From Oscillospiraceae bacterium (GTDB taxonomy: Bacteria; Bacillota_A; Clostridia; Oscillospirales; Oscillospiraceae), in contig JAFYLN010000057.1 in NCBI GenBank assembly GCA_017537045.1, positions 1-14,867 of the forward strand: DNA of 14,867 nt. The letters run 5' to 3'. Made by a program: the position numbers and the translations under genes. Below, in pieces: positions 5,785-14,588 of this stretch (position 1 is the stretch's first letter; each line of letters opens with the position of its first letter). The notes beneath the pieces were generated by a model that saw only the letters and a program-made list of their open reading frames with translations, was not told where the DNA came from and did no database searches.

Positions 5785-8439
5785 TCAGCACGGCGGAAAG
5801 GCAACAGAATGTCCCATCTTCCGCAGATTTTCCAAATAACGCAGGATTTCTGTTTTTCCGTAACGAGGCTTTCCCTGATCGTCCCTGATGCTGTTCAATG
5901 CGAAGTACAGCAGTGCATACTCAAATTCCTGGGATGTGTCGAAGACGCCCAAGTCATCAGTGTTGACACTGACGGTCAACTGCGGACATTCTCTGTACTT
6001 CTGTGGATCAATTTCCAGATCCGTATTGTTGAATCGGAACACAGGATGTTTTTCGTACACGCCAAATGTACCGATCAATACATTGGAGCTGGGATTGCTC
6101 TCAATCGAGATGCCTTTGGCTGCAAGCTCCCACTGAAGTGCATCCTGGAGCTTTCTCATCAAACGGATGTAATTATCGTCGATCAGCACATCGATAGTCT
6201 TCTCCGCACGGATTCGCTCCCGTTTGCCGTAGTGGTAGTAATAGTACATACCAGCAAATTTCTCATTCGCACGAATACGATCCAATCTCGGCTCCCGAAG
6301 GCTGACAGCAAACTCCTCAAAAGGATCACCAAGTCCATTGTAGGGTTCGTACTTCATCGTGATGTAGCGTTCCGGAGAGTCAGCACGGAGCAAGGTACTG
6401 TCGTAGTAATCCTGCAGAGTTATGTTCCAGTTGTTCTCTCGGATCGCATCACCATAGATAATTTCGATCAGATCTCGGGCTTCTTTCTCCAGTTCGCTCC
6501 TACAGTCAAGCCTGACACCCAATTCCGTTCCTCGAAAAAGAATCCAGATCAAGTCATCCAGACGATCCTGCTGCCGCAGGAAGATCCGATGTCCCTTCAA
6601 CTGATAATGAACCTCCGGTGCTACACCCAGACCCAATGCATGTCCGATTCGGTCTCCACGCTGCATCTCCAGATAAGTGACAGCCTCGTCAATGGTTCGA
6701 AGAGCACCTGCAATATCCAGGAAATCTTCACCTGCATGGTAAGTGGTTGAAAGCCGGTGTACCGGCTCTTTCTTCATAAGCATTTCCTTTGCAAAATCTG
6801 AGGCGCGGAAATTATGAAGAAACCGAAATACCGGAGCAAACGCTTCGGGCGGCGTTCCGAATTCATGGTTAGCGGCATCAATTCCACGGATTCTGCGGCA
6901 ATAATACTCAGAATTGCTCAAGCACTCCGCCATACACAATGCCTGTTGGCGAATGTTCTTGCGAACCTGATTGTTCCGACAAACCAACTCCAAATCCGGA
7001 AGCTTATGTGCAGGTTTTTCTATATCTTTGATAAAATGGACAACATAGAATAGCCCCTCATCAGAAAGATTCGTCTCCGTAATGGGAGGCAACGGCGGGC
7101 GAGTGGGATTCTGAATTTCTCTCAGGCTCAGATCACCAAAGCGGAACATTTCGTCTGGTTCCGTAACTCCACCCAAGATATACTCGACAGTCTTTCCCGG
7201 CCCCACGCGTGTTTCCAAAGATGTAACATGGCCTTCTCGGATTGGCGCATTGAGTGCCATACGGAGAAGCTCCGCATTATAGAATGGCGTATCACACAAT
7301 TTTGATTTTCTGTTCTGATAGTTCGCAAAATTGTGGAATCCCACATAACCGTTGACCTGTATCAGCTCGCTGCGGAAAAGGCTCTTTAGTACCAGATAAA
7401 GATACAACAGCAGCTTTTCTTTTTCGTTCAGCTCATCAAGCAGGAACTTCCGGAAACAGGAGTACAGAAACCAGCGTTCACCGGCCAGGGAGCGGTATGC
7501 AGCATCAGGAGCCGCAATGAAGATCTCCTCCTCCAGTGCATAATCCAGGATCTTGGGTTCTCCCTGAAGCTGCGGTACACGGGCACCGTAGATCTCACGC
7601 AACAACACAATTTCCGCATTTGCTGTCATCTCCGGGCACAGTTCATCCAGCCAGAACCAATCGTTTTCAATATTGTGGAGCTTCTGGAAAAGGTGCTTGC
7701 GGCAGATTGCCGCATAGCGAACCCGATCCTTGGTAGAAACCAGCTTTTCTCCGTCTCGGCGAATAACAACAGGCTGATACAGTTCCCGGAAATGCTCCTC
7801 GATTTTCTGATGACTATCCGGGTAATTCATTAGATTGCACCAACTCAACGCAAATGTCTGGGACGAGCCGTACAGATGCTGGTGATTTTCAGCAACACCT
7901 TTCTGAAGAATCTCGTTCAGCTCCGGCAGGTCTGTCCGTATCACTGCGGGCCAGGTAAAATCTCTGCGCTCCCGGCGGTTTTTCAGATCTTCGGATGCCA
8001 GATATGCACAGACAAACAGATCCTGTCCCAGAAGCAGAAATGCATCCCGCCAGGTGAAAACCTTTTCAATCCGGCAAACAGGAACTCCGTTTGCCTGTTT
8101 CAGTACCTGTGACGCAAAGCTTAAGACACTATAAAATGCCAGATCCGCCAGAGTTTGCTTGTATCCCAAGGTGCTGTCCTCGTCGATCGTCCTTCCGTGA
8201 CCTGAAAACGCACGGAGCTGATGCTGCTCGAATCGCGCAGCTCCCACATGCAGATAGTTGAAGATCAGATCATGTTCATCCAGCGAATAGCCATCCAGCT
8301 CCTGGGGCGCACTGCTTCGAAACATGTATCGGTCAAGTTCCAGATCGAGCGTCGGTTTTCTGCCGCGGAGCCGATCTAAAAGCTGACTCGGGGACATTTT
8401 GCGAAAAAGTATGTCCAAAAGTTTGGTATCCACTTCCAT
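5785..8439 (-). CDS. rdrB: RADAR adenosine-deaminase component RdrB
   Basis: 884 residues, far longer than a housekeeping adenosine deaminase (about 330-350) and right for RdrB. Deaminase motifs appear in order with large insertions: ENHQHLYGSS (zinc ligands H186 and H188), TYHAGED (H568 and catalytic E571), DRIGHALGLG (H600), SIESNPSSNVLIGTF (779-792) and VSVNTDDLGVF (zinc-site D828, with D829). All expected metal and catalytic residues are present, so the enzyme should be active. In studied RADAR systems RdrB forms a large multi-subunit shell that, with RdrA, deaminates adenosine in RNA and/or adenine nucleotides on infection. It is last in the operon, 49 bases after rdrA, with AGAGGA five bases ahead of its ATG. 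The roughly 380 residues between the first and second motif pairs are the family-specific insertion. Confidence 0.92.
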   Translation of the reverse strand: MEVDTKLLDILFRKMSPSQLLDRLRGRKPTLDLELDRYMFRSSAPQELDGYSLDEHDLIFNYLHVGAARFEQHQLRAFSGHGRTIDEDSTLGYKQTLADLAFYSVLSFASQVLKQANGVPVCRIEKVFTWRDAFLLLGQDLFVCAYLASEDLKNRRERRDFTWPAVIRTDLPELNEILQKGVAENHQHLYGSSQTFALSWCNLMNYPDSHQKIEEHFRELYQPVVIRRDGEKLVSTKDRVRYAAICRKHLFQKLHNIENDWFWLDELCPEMTANAEIVLLREIYGARVPQLQGEPKILDYALEEEIFIAAPDAAYRSLAGERWFLYSCFRKFLLDELNEKEKLLLYLYLVLKSLFRSELIQVNGYVGFHNFANYQNRKSKLCDTPFYNAELLRMALNAPIREGHVTSLETRVGPGKTVEYILGGVTEPDEMFRFGDLSLREIQNPTRPPLPPITETNLSDEGLFYVVHFIKDIEKPAHKLPDLELVCRNNQVRKNIRQQALCMAECLSNSEYYCRRIRGIDAANHEFGTPPEAFAPVFRFLHNFRASDFAKEMLMKKEPVHRLSTTYHAGEDFLDIAGALRTIDEAVTYLEMQRGDRIGHALGLGVAPEVHYQLKGHRIFLRQQDRLDDLIWILFRGTELGVRLDCRSELEKEARDLIEIIYGDAIRENNWNITLQDYYDSTLLRADSPERYITMKYEPYNGLGDPFEEFAVSLREPRLDRIRANEKFAGMYYYYHYGKRERIRAEKTIDVLIDDNYIRLMRKLQDALQWELAAKGISIESNPSSNVLIGTFGVYEKHPVFRFNNTDLEIDPQKYRECPQLTVSVNTDDLGVFDTSQEFEYALLYFALNSIRDDQGKPRYGKTEILRYLENLRKMGHSVAFPPC

Positions 8440-8488
8440 CGTTGTCCTCTTTCTCTATGTAGGATGGAATCACCGTTCCTGATTTATC

Positions 8489-10996
8489 TTAAAACTCCGT
8501 TTTTTCATTACAGTCATCAGATGCATCCTGTTGTTTCACACTATCTCCCGGTGTGGGATCACCTATAACAGTGTCTGGGTTCTGCGGATCAGATGGTTTG
8601 AGCAACAGCAGAAGCACATTTTTCAATTCATCCGTGATTTCATTCGTAGTTACGTCCCCTGCATCTGCAATGCGTACCTTCACATAGCCATCGTTGAATC
8701 CATTAATCTGACTTGAAATTGCATTGATTAGTTTGGTTACATAATCGTCATTCGGTCTATCATTGCGTTTTTCTGGAATGTCCATAACTTTATTCAAATA
8801 ACGTCTGACCGCATAAGACACATCTCTATTAGCAAAGAGCATTACTGCAAAATCTTGTAATTGGTAGAGGAGTCGCTGATTAATCGGATAACCATCTCGC
8901 AGGAGACTCCTTAGTTTCCTAGCAGCTGTATTATTTCTATCTTCTCCCAACATCAGTAACTGGGCAAAGGTTTTATAATCTATGTCTGTTTTTTTATTGG
9001 CTTGCGAATTTTCATTGGCCTGGCATTCGCATTGACTCGCAAATTGGCATTGTCTTGCGCCCTCGCATCGATTTATACATTGCCTTGCCTGATCTTTTGC
9101 TTCGCTTTGTTCATTTGGGTTGTCCTGAAGATATTTATTAACCACTTCCTCAAGCCATAGGGTTTTAGGAACCCAGATGTCATCGGGGCTTAGGTCAAAC
9201 ATCAGATAATCATAGTTTTCTGGTTTCTCCAAACAAACTCTTGCACGATCACGCATTATTTTGAGAACATGCTGGTGGCTATCCAGTGTAAGCAGTGTTC
9301 GGATCGCAAACACTAAACGGAAGTCCTTTTCGGTTCTGTGTGTTTCTTCGATTACCCACATCAGCTGATCTAGATCTTCCAGATTCCTAATATCCTTAAT
9401 CTCAAGATTCTTATCACGGAAATACTCCGGCTTGTTGTCCTTGAAGTTTTCCCCATATCGCTTGCACAGGTGCTTTACCGCCAGACGAACCCGGTTGGTG
9501 CTGACCGTATCTGCAAACTTTCGGAGAAAATCCAGATCTTCCAAATCCGTGATCTTGACATTGAGCCAACTACTCTTGAAATACTCAGCAAATCTTCGCT
9601 GGTTAAGCGCCGAAATCTTGGACCGTGTCAGGATTGCTTCTGCATAAACTTTCACATTAGCAAACTGTTTGGCATGCAACACTGGAATATTCTGCATAGA
9701 ATCTAGAAATGAAAGAAGCTGAACAAAACCTCGGAGCGTTCTGGGAATGAGATTATGCAGGTAGTGGGGAGGTTTTACGAACAGAATACCTGTTTTGCGG
9801 TAGATTAGAACCAAAACCGCTGTTTGTAGATCCAGATTTTCATCATTCATCCAGTCATAGACATTTTCGCCGCTCTCATCCACATACCGCAGCCGTAACA
9901 TATCGCCCCAGTGAATCACAACCTGATCAAGCTGTGGCAGCTGGACCATATGGGTGGGTGGGATTAGCTTATCAATATATTTGTTGGCGATTCTGGACAG
10001 ATCTCGGGACAGCCGATCCTTGTCAATATTGATCAAGTTCGAGAAACAGCTCAAATTGTCCTGAAACACCACATCTGACAAACACTTCTGATCCACAGAC
10101 ATCAGGATCACCAAATTAGGGATCATCAGATATTTGCGGACATCCTCCATAACTTCATGAACCATTTGCATTTTTGAGTCCGCATCGTCCAGCTGAATAA
10201 CAAGATATCTGTCGCTGTTCCCCTTATCTCCCGCCGCCATTTCTAAAATATTCTGTACAAGTTCGTAGAAATGTCTGCTTAAGGACATGCCATCACAGAT
10301 ATCCTGCATGCCGGCCAAGTCTGCAGGATGTGTTTGCTTACCCTTGATACCATTGATGCCAGAGAGGACCTTTTGGAAAGAACGGATGATTTTATTCTTC
10401 TGTGCCTCCTCAATACGGTCAACTCTGCTGCATTCCGTGATCAGCCGTTCTGCATACCGATACAGTCGAGAGAGAACCACATACAGGATGTTCTGATCAC
10501 CCTCCAGTACTGCCGGTGCGATAGGGGTCAGTGGTATAAAACAACACCGTTCCATCCAGCGTTCAGGGTCTTCATTACAACAGCCCAAGTCGTTCAGGAA
10601 ACTGTTATCCACGGTATATTCCAATTCGGTACCGAGGAAAGGCTTGGCACAGCGTTTCTTAAACCCCTCCTTCAGAATCTGAGAGAAAGATAGCATCGTT
10701 GCCGTCTTGCCTCCGCCTCTGCTCGCAGCAAAGGCTATGATATTTCCACTGTAGCTGAACAGACGATTTTCCAGTGCATAGACATCTAAGCTTCTGCATT
10801 TGTTATTGTTGTCATTGTGGAAACGCTTAGTTTGAAGCATGATCCGCATTAACGCACGCATCGCCTTTTCATAGGACGGACGCATGATAGATTCCTCATT
10901 ACAGATTTCTTCAGGCCGACGCAGACTCAGTTCTTCACCGCGCTGTACTTGCAGGACATACTTTTTTCGATCATTGTTATTCTCTGTATTTGTCAT
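8489..10996 (-). CDS. rdrA: RADAR ATPase component RdrA
   Basis: 835-residue P-loop ATPase, close in size to known RdrA. IIAFAASRGGGKTATM (about 86-101) is the Walker A loop, YLVIQLDDADSK (about 263-274) Walker B with consecutive acids, and LVILMSVD (about 294-301) a sensor-1-like strand. Helical repeats fill the rest. Its place directly before a full-length RdrB supports the call. RdrA rings recruit RNA or nucleotides to RdrB in studied systems. A cysteine- and glutamine-rich segment at about residues 636-667 (9001-9090) looks like a lineage-specific insertion, and the last 35 residues are polar and rich in Asp, Pro and Lys. The ATG at 10996 has GGAG ten bases upstream and lies 25 bases past the stop of the PRTase-like gene, so the two are translated from one message. 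Confidence 0.88.
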   Translation of the reverse strand: MTNTENNNDRKKYVLQVQRGEELSLRRPEEICNEESIMRPSYEKAMRALMRIMLQTKRFHNDNNNKCRSLDVYALENRLFSYSGNIIAFAASRGGGKTATMLSFSQILKEGFKKRCAKPFLGTELEYTVDNSFLNDLGCCNEDPERWMERCCFIPLTPIAPAVLEGDQNILYVVLSRLYRYAERLITECSRVDRIEEAQKNKIIRSFQKVLSGINGIKGKQTHPADLAGMQDICDGMSLSRHFYELVQNILEMAAGDKGNSDRYLVIQLDDADSKMQMVHEVMEDVRKYLMIPNLVILMSVDQKCLSDVVFQDNLSCFSNLINIDKDRLSRDLSRIANKYIDKLIPPTHMVQLPQLDQVVIHWGDMLRLRYVDESGENVYDWMNDENLDLQTAVLVLIYRKTGILFVKPPHYLHNLIPRTLRGFVQLLSFLDSMQNIPVLHAKQFANVKVYAEAILTRSKISALNQRRFAEYFKSSWLNVKITDLEDLDFLRKFADTVSTNRVRLAVKHLCKRYGENFKDNKPEYFRDKNLEIKDIRNLEDLDQLMWVIEETHRTEKDFRLVFAIRTLLTLDSHQHVLKIMRDRARVCLEKPENYDYLMFDLSPDDIWVPKTLWLEEVVNKYLQDNPNEQSEAKDQARQCINRCEGARQCQFASQCECQANENSQANKKTDIDYKTFAQLLMLGEDRNNTAARKLRSLLRDGYPINQRLLYQLQDFAVMLFANRDVSYAVRRYLNKVMDIPEKRNDRPNDDYVTKLINAISSQINGFNDGYVKVRIADAGDVTTNEITDELKNVLLLLLKPSDPQNPDTVIGDPTPGDSVKQQDASDDCNEKTEF

Positions 10997-11021
10997 GATC
11001 GCAACACTCCATCTCTACATT

Positions 11022-13040
11022 TTAGTCTTCCTGGGGTAACGTAAAAGAGTACATTTCTTCAATTTCATCAATCAGATGTTTACGTAATTTTTCGATGCCC
11101 TCACGCACATCTGCATTCAAATGCCACATAGCAGTAAGATTTCCGAAATTCCAGCCATAGAAGCTGTGTCCACTGTCATAAAGTCTGTCGATTTCTTCCA
11201 GAATCTGAGGATCTACTTCAACTGTTTCACCATGTTTTGGAAGCCCCAGAGCATCGCATGCTGCTTCTTTTACTGCAATAACCTGCTCTTTATTATCTAG
11301 CACTCGGCACAGTTTCGAGCAATCGTGAGAAAAATACACATTGACCAATTTCTCCAGATAACGCCTCAAAGTACGTTTTTGGGTAGACGGAGTATTAAAT
11401 GTATTCTCCTCCAAAACCGCAAACACCGGAACAAACATTGCCAGTTTTGCAGGCAGATAGAATGCAGATTTTTCTCCGGCCTTCGCCAATGTGCTGACTC
11501 TTATCTCCCCGTTTCTGCTACGAATTGCCTTCGTCCGAACACTAACTGCACTACTGTCCATCATTGCGACAAATGCTGCCAAATAAGAGTAAATGTTCGC
11601 TCCGTTTGCACAAAACTGTTTTTTCTTTGCCAAATCACTCAATGAAATCACGCCGTCTTGTCCGCAATGCTCCTGATACTCTTCAGGCATGAAACGATAT
11701 GGTCTTGCGCTCAGCTCATAAGCCTTTCTTTCGGAATTCATTTCAACATGGTAGATTGCCTTGCACAATTCTCCGTTCACAACTGCCATTGTATCCTTAC
11801 TACCATTTCCATGCTGTTCAAGCGCAACACCTGGGCTTAGCTGAATCAATTCCTCAGCTTCTTCGTCGATTACCTGGAGTATTGTATTTTTCAGCTCATT
11901 TCTAAGCACTTTCTTGCGAATCTGCATCAACTCTGGGCATATTTCACCATGGTTTCCAAAATTTCTGGAAATTTTCCAGATATCACCACGCATTGTGATA
12001 TCGTCCAGCATGTCATGAGGCATGATATCAACACAAAAGTCCATCAGCATGGCAACTGAAAGGAAAAAGCTAATCAGTTGTATCTGTGTCTGCATTAGAA
12101 CAATATTTATCCGTTCATTTGAGCCTTCTTTTAAGATGTTAGCCAGATGGTTAAGCTCTGCTTTTTGCAGTATTTGGGATACCTCCTTGATCAATTTGCG
12201 CATAGTAGTTTTACGCAAATCGCCAAAGAAAGAAAAACTGGTTAGCAACGGCAACGGATCTTTTCCCCAACCTTTTTCGCTGCATCTTCCTGGAAAGAAG
12301 CGCATTGTATCTATCCGATTAACCGTCGAGTTTCCATGCAGTCTGGCATAGAGGATCATCTCCTCGCCGCCGTAGGTCCATGTTTTCCTTACCCATTCAG
12401 ATGTGCCGATCCGACCATCCTTTTGCTTAAGCAGATGCTCCGTAATCAAGTCGCTCCGCACAGAATACACATAGCTTGTATTAGCGATATCCCATTCTGT
12501 CATACCAATAGAAAGTTGAAGGGACAGGTCCCGCATTTCTTTGGCATACAATTTTTTTACTGCTAAGAGTTTCTCCGTGTAATCAGGTTCCAGAAAAAGC
12601 ACACCGTTGGTTCTGGCATAAACAAAAACTGTTACAGATTCGGTCAATTTTTTGTAGACGGTATACCGATAGCTGTCATTTCGTTTCAACACGCCCATGT
12701 CTAATAGCTTAATGACAAGTATATCCTCCAATTGCTGCAAGACCTTTGCCACACCTCGGCCATGAATCATAAGATCATCTAGAATCAAAATTCTAGGAAA
12801 TCTTCCGTTATCCCGATAATATTCGGCAATCTCAGCATACTTCAGCATCAAGGCACGTGAGGAAATCATATTAACTTGCGGCAAAAAGCGTGCAACTATA
12901 TTAAAGCAACGACGCTCTTTGGCGCAAACATAGTCATACTCCGGTGCCATCCGCTCGATACAATTAATAAAGAACCCGAATTCGTCCATTTGTGTGTATT
13001 CTATATGCAGCTCTTCTCTATTCTCTGCCAAGAACACCAC
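11022..13040 (-). CDS. PRTase-like protein, first gene of the RADAR operon
   Basis: 672 residues, beginning with GTG (a second GTG follows directly); AGGTGA precedes it by six bases. Residues 82-96, PRILILDDLMIHGRG, match the strand plus PRPP-binding loop of type I phosphoribosyltransferases (hydrophobic strand, two Asp, then a Gly-containing loop). Before it, residues 60-80 fit the preceding helix. The usual Thr-Gly-x-Thr of the loop is His-Gly-Arg-Gly here, so catalysis is uncertain. The other 550 residues match nothing I can name; residues 315-335 (QLISFFLSVAMLMDF) are a hydrophobic stretch too short to prove a membrane anchor. It resembles, in this motif only, PRTase-type proteins reported in bacterial conflict systems. 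It has the operon's strong promoter ahead of it and runs into rdrA, which points to a joint function in nucleotide sensing or chemistry. That function is inference. Confidence 0.6.
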   Translation of the reverse strand: MVFLAENREELHIEYTQMDEFGFFINCIERMAPEYDYVCAKERRCFNIVARFLPQVNMISSRALMLKYAEIAEYYRDNGRFPRILILDDLMIHGRGVAKVLQQLEDILVIKLLDMGVLKRNDSYRYTVYKKLTESVTVFVYARTNGVLFLEPDYTEKLLAVKKLYAKEMRDLSLQLSIGMTEWDIANTSYVYSVRSDLITEHLLKQKDGRIGTSEWVRKTWTYGGEEMILYARLHGNSTVNRIDTMRFFPGRCSEKGWGKDPLPLLTSFSFFGDLRKTTMRKLIKEVSQILQKAELNHLANILKEGSNERINIVLMQTQIQLISFFLSVAMLMDFCVDIMPHDMLDDITMRGDIWKISRNFGNHGEICPELMQIRKKVLRNELKNTILQVIDEEAEELIQLSPGVALEQHGNGSKDTMAVVNGELCKAIYHVEMNSERKAYELSARPYRFMPEEYQEHCGQDGVISLSDLAKKKQFCANGANIYSYLAAFVAMMDSSAVSVRTKAIRSRNGEIRVSTLAKAGEKSAFYLPAKLAMFVPVFAVLEENTFNTPSTQKRTLRRYLEKLVNVYFSHDCSKLCRVLDNKEQVIAVKEAACDALGLPKHGETVEVDPQILEEIDRLYDSGHSFYGWNFGNLTAMWHLNADVREGIEKLRKHLIDEIEEMYSFTLPQED

Positions 13041-13099
13041 TTCCCTTCACCTAAATTACATCAATTGTTATTTCGCATTCTCCCAGAAGGTATAAAACA

Positions 13100-13216
13100 C
13101 CTATTTTCTCATTTGATTTTAGCAGAGCTATTGTCAATTGTCAACAAGGCATATACTTCTGCATAAATAGAATAAGAGAAAATAAGTCCAATAATCCGGC
13201 CCTATTTTCTCTTATT
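13100..13216. repeat. Three copies of TATTTTCTC, two forming a 14-base inverted repeat
   Basis: TATTTTCTC occurs at 13102-13110 and 13203-13211 on the plus strand and at 13184-13176 on the minus strand. The last two belong to a perfect 14-base inverted repeat (13171-13184 with 13203-13216, 18-base loop). The first copy lies on the expected transcription start of the RADAR operon. This arrangement suits a regulator's operators; the inverted repeat could also form an RNA stem. Confidence 0.5.
13116..13144 (-). promoter_or_regulatory. Promoter of the PRTase-like/rdrA/rdrB operon
   Basis: On the minus strand a perfect TTGACA (13144-13139) and TAAAAT (13121-13116) are 17 bases apart. A second TTGACA overlaps just downstream (13137-13132) as a seven-base tandem repeat, but without a matching -10. 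Transcription would start near 13109, inside a TATTTTCTC copy, leaving a leader of about 70 bases before the GTG. Confidence 0.8.
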
Positions 13217-13259
13217 ATTCCGCAGTGTTGCCTATCTGAAACAAAGCTCGCTATAGCGC

Positions 13260-13293
13260 TTGTTTTTTTCGTAAGTCTAATATATACTATAAT
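13260..13293 (+). promoter_or_regulatory. Promoter region of the membrane-protein gene
   Basis: TTGTTT (13260-13265) and TATACT (13283-13288) are 17 bases apart, with a 5 of 6 match in the -10 box. An overlapping perfect TATAAT lies at 13288-13293 but has a poor -35 at the right distance. A hairpin AAGC...GCTT (13244-13261) followed by a run of seven T (13263-13269) lies just upstream. Confidence 0.5.
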
Positions 13294-13315
13294 TGTTCAG
13301 AATATGCTGAACAAT
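13292..13315. promoter_or_regulatory. 24-base dyad ahead of the membrane-protein gene
   Basis: ATTGTTCAG (13292-13300) and CTGAACAAT (13307-13315) are perfect nine-base arms with a six-base centre. The dyad lies directly after the -10 box and directly before the ribosome site AGGAGG (13316-13321). It may be a repressor operator or a leader stem that hides the ribosome site. Confidence 0.6.
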
Positions 13316-13334
13316 AGGAGGTGCTAACCACATA

Positions 13335-14576
13335 ATGAGTGACTACATTAAAGACCTAAATATCGTTGACTTTCTGGGAATCGTTGTCCCCGGCAGCATC
13401 CTGGTGCTGCTCCTTGCCGGTGACAACGCAGATGTGCTTTTGCTGTGGACATCATATTTCGGTGCAGATGCCAGTCCTCTTGTTCGAGGCATTTTTCTTG
13501 CAATCGCTGGCTACCTTGCTGGAATGGTTCTGCATGAAATCGGTGATCTTGCCGAAAAAGGTGTCTGGTGTATTACTCGCTTTGACCCCAAGGCCTATGC
13601 CATCAATGCAATAGGCATGACAGACATTAAAACCGCAGTGGATAATGCTAATCTGGACGACAAGGTTGTTGCTGATGAACGCTGTGTTTTTCCGCCCTTC
13701 ATACGCGGTATACTGGGCTGTATTTTGGCAGTGACTATTCTGGGCTCTTGCACACTTGGATTTTCTTATGCAATGCAGGCTGCTGCTGAGAATGCCGCAT
13801 CAAGCATGTCAACGACCGAAGTTCCCCAGGAAACAAATCCTCTTGACCATAACGAAACTTTTCCTTTGGCCACCAATGTAACCACGCTTCCGACTACTAA
13901 CGAAACTACCCCTGCGGATACTAACAAAACTCCCCCTCCGGGTGACCCGGTGAAGATTGGTCGCTGTTCGTATCTGTTTTCTACTTTTGCTTTGTTCACA
14001 CTCTTGGCAGTCGTACTCATCATTGCCCAAAAACTGTTCCGTAAGTACAGTCCCAAGCAGGCAAATAACTCTGGCAAGGAAAACTTTCTGATCAAATTTA
14101 TGAAGAAACTCGTCCTGGAAAGCGGTATGTATGCATTTCAGGGTAAGGAGGGCGATTGGGAAACGCTTCAGCAGCTCTGTCTTAAGAATCCACAGATCCA
14201 AACTTATATTAGCAAAAATGGTGCCACCCCAAAGAAGATGTCCATGTTTGACAGCTTCCGCCACGTCATGCGAAACCTCCTGATTGCTGTTGCAATCGTC
14301 AATATTTTCTCCTGCTGGCATCCAATCGATCTCTATTGTGATATTGCTGCCTATTTCGTTAACGCAGGAAATATTTCCAAAGATTTCGGCGCACTGACCT
14401 TCTGGTTCTGCTTTGTCATTCTGTTTGCGTTCTCCCGTTACTCACACTTCGTATTCCTTCGCTATAAATATAGCTACGAAGCCTTGGTCACCCAAACCAC
14501 TCAAGACGACAAGCCTGATGTAACCCATCACCATATCGAACTTGAATACAAAAGTTATACCCAGGACAATACATAA
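13335..14576 (+). CDS. Multi-pass membrane protein divergent from the RADAR operon
   Basis: 413 residues with about six hydrophobic spans at roughly 12-28, 50-68, 122-149, 212-232, 312-330 and 352-375. Span 1 begins after DYIKDLNIVDFLG and there is no cleavable signal peptide. Between spans 3 and 4 lies a threonine-, asparagine- and proline-rich linker (158-205) with repeated NxT triplets; between 4 and 5 is a basic soluble segment of about 75 residues. The tail ends polar with three histidines. I do not recognise the family. Some RADAR loci carry a membrane accessory gene (rdrC or rdrD), and this gene shares the operon's regulatory region, so it may fill that role, but I cannot align it to either. 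AGGAGG lies 13 bases ahead of the ATG, unusually far, and no better in-frame start is visible. Confidence 0.75.
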   Translation: MSDYIKDLNIVDFLGIVVPGSILVLLLAGDNADVLLLWTSYFGADASPLVRGIFLAIAGYLAGMVLHEIGDLAEKGVWCITRFDPKAYAINAIGMTDIKTAVDNANLDDKVVADERCVFPPFIRGILGCILAVTILGSCTLGFSYAMQAAAENAASSMSTTEVPQETNPLDHNETFPLATNVTTLPTTNETTPADTNKTPPPGDPVKIGRCSYLFSTFALFTLLAVVLIIAQKLFRKYSPKQANNSGKENFLIKFMKKLVLESGMYAFQGKEGDWETLQQLCLKNPQIQTYISKNGATPKKMSMFDSFRHVMRNLLIAVAIVNIFSCWHPIDLYCDIAAYFVNAGNISKDFGALTFWFCFVILFAFSRYSHFVFLRYKYSYEALVTQTTQDDKPDVTHHHIELEYKSYTQDNT

Positions 14577-14588
14577 TTCCACGGACAA

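Noticed and set aside
5809..6750. A 313-codon open frame on the plus strand
   Set aside because: It is antisense to the conserved catalytic half of rdrB and shows no domain of its own.
13930..13955. GGTGACCCG resembling the tRNA-Glu 3' end as a possible attachment repeat
   Set aside because: The match is about nine bases, lies inside the membrane-protein gene and does not extend.
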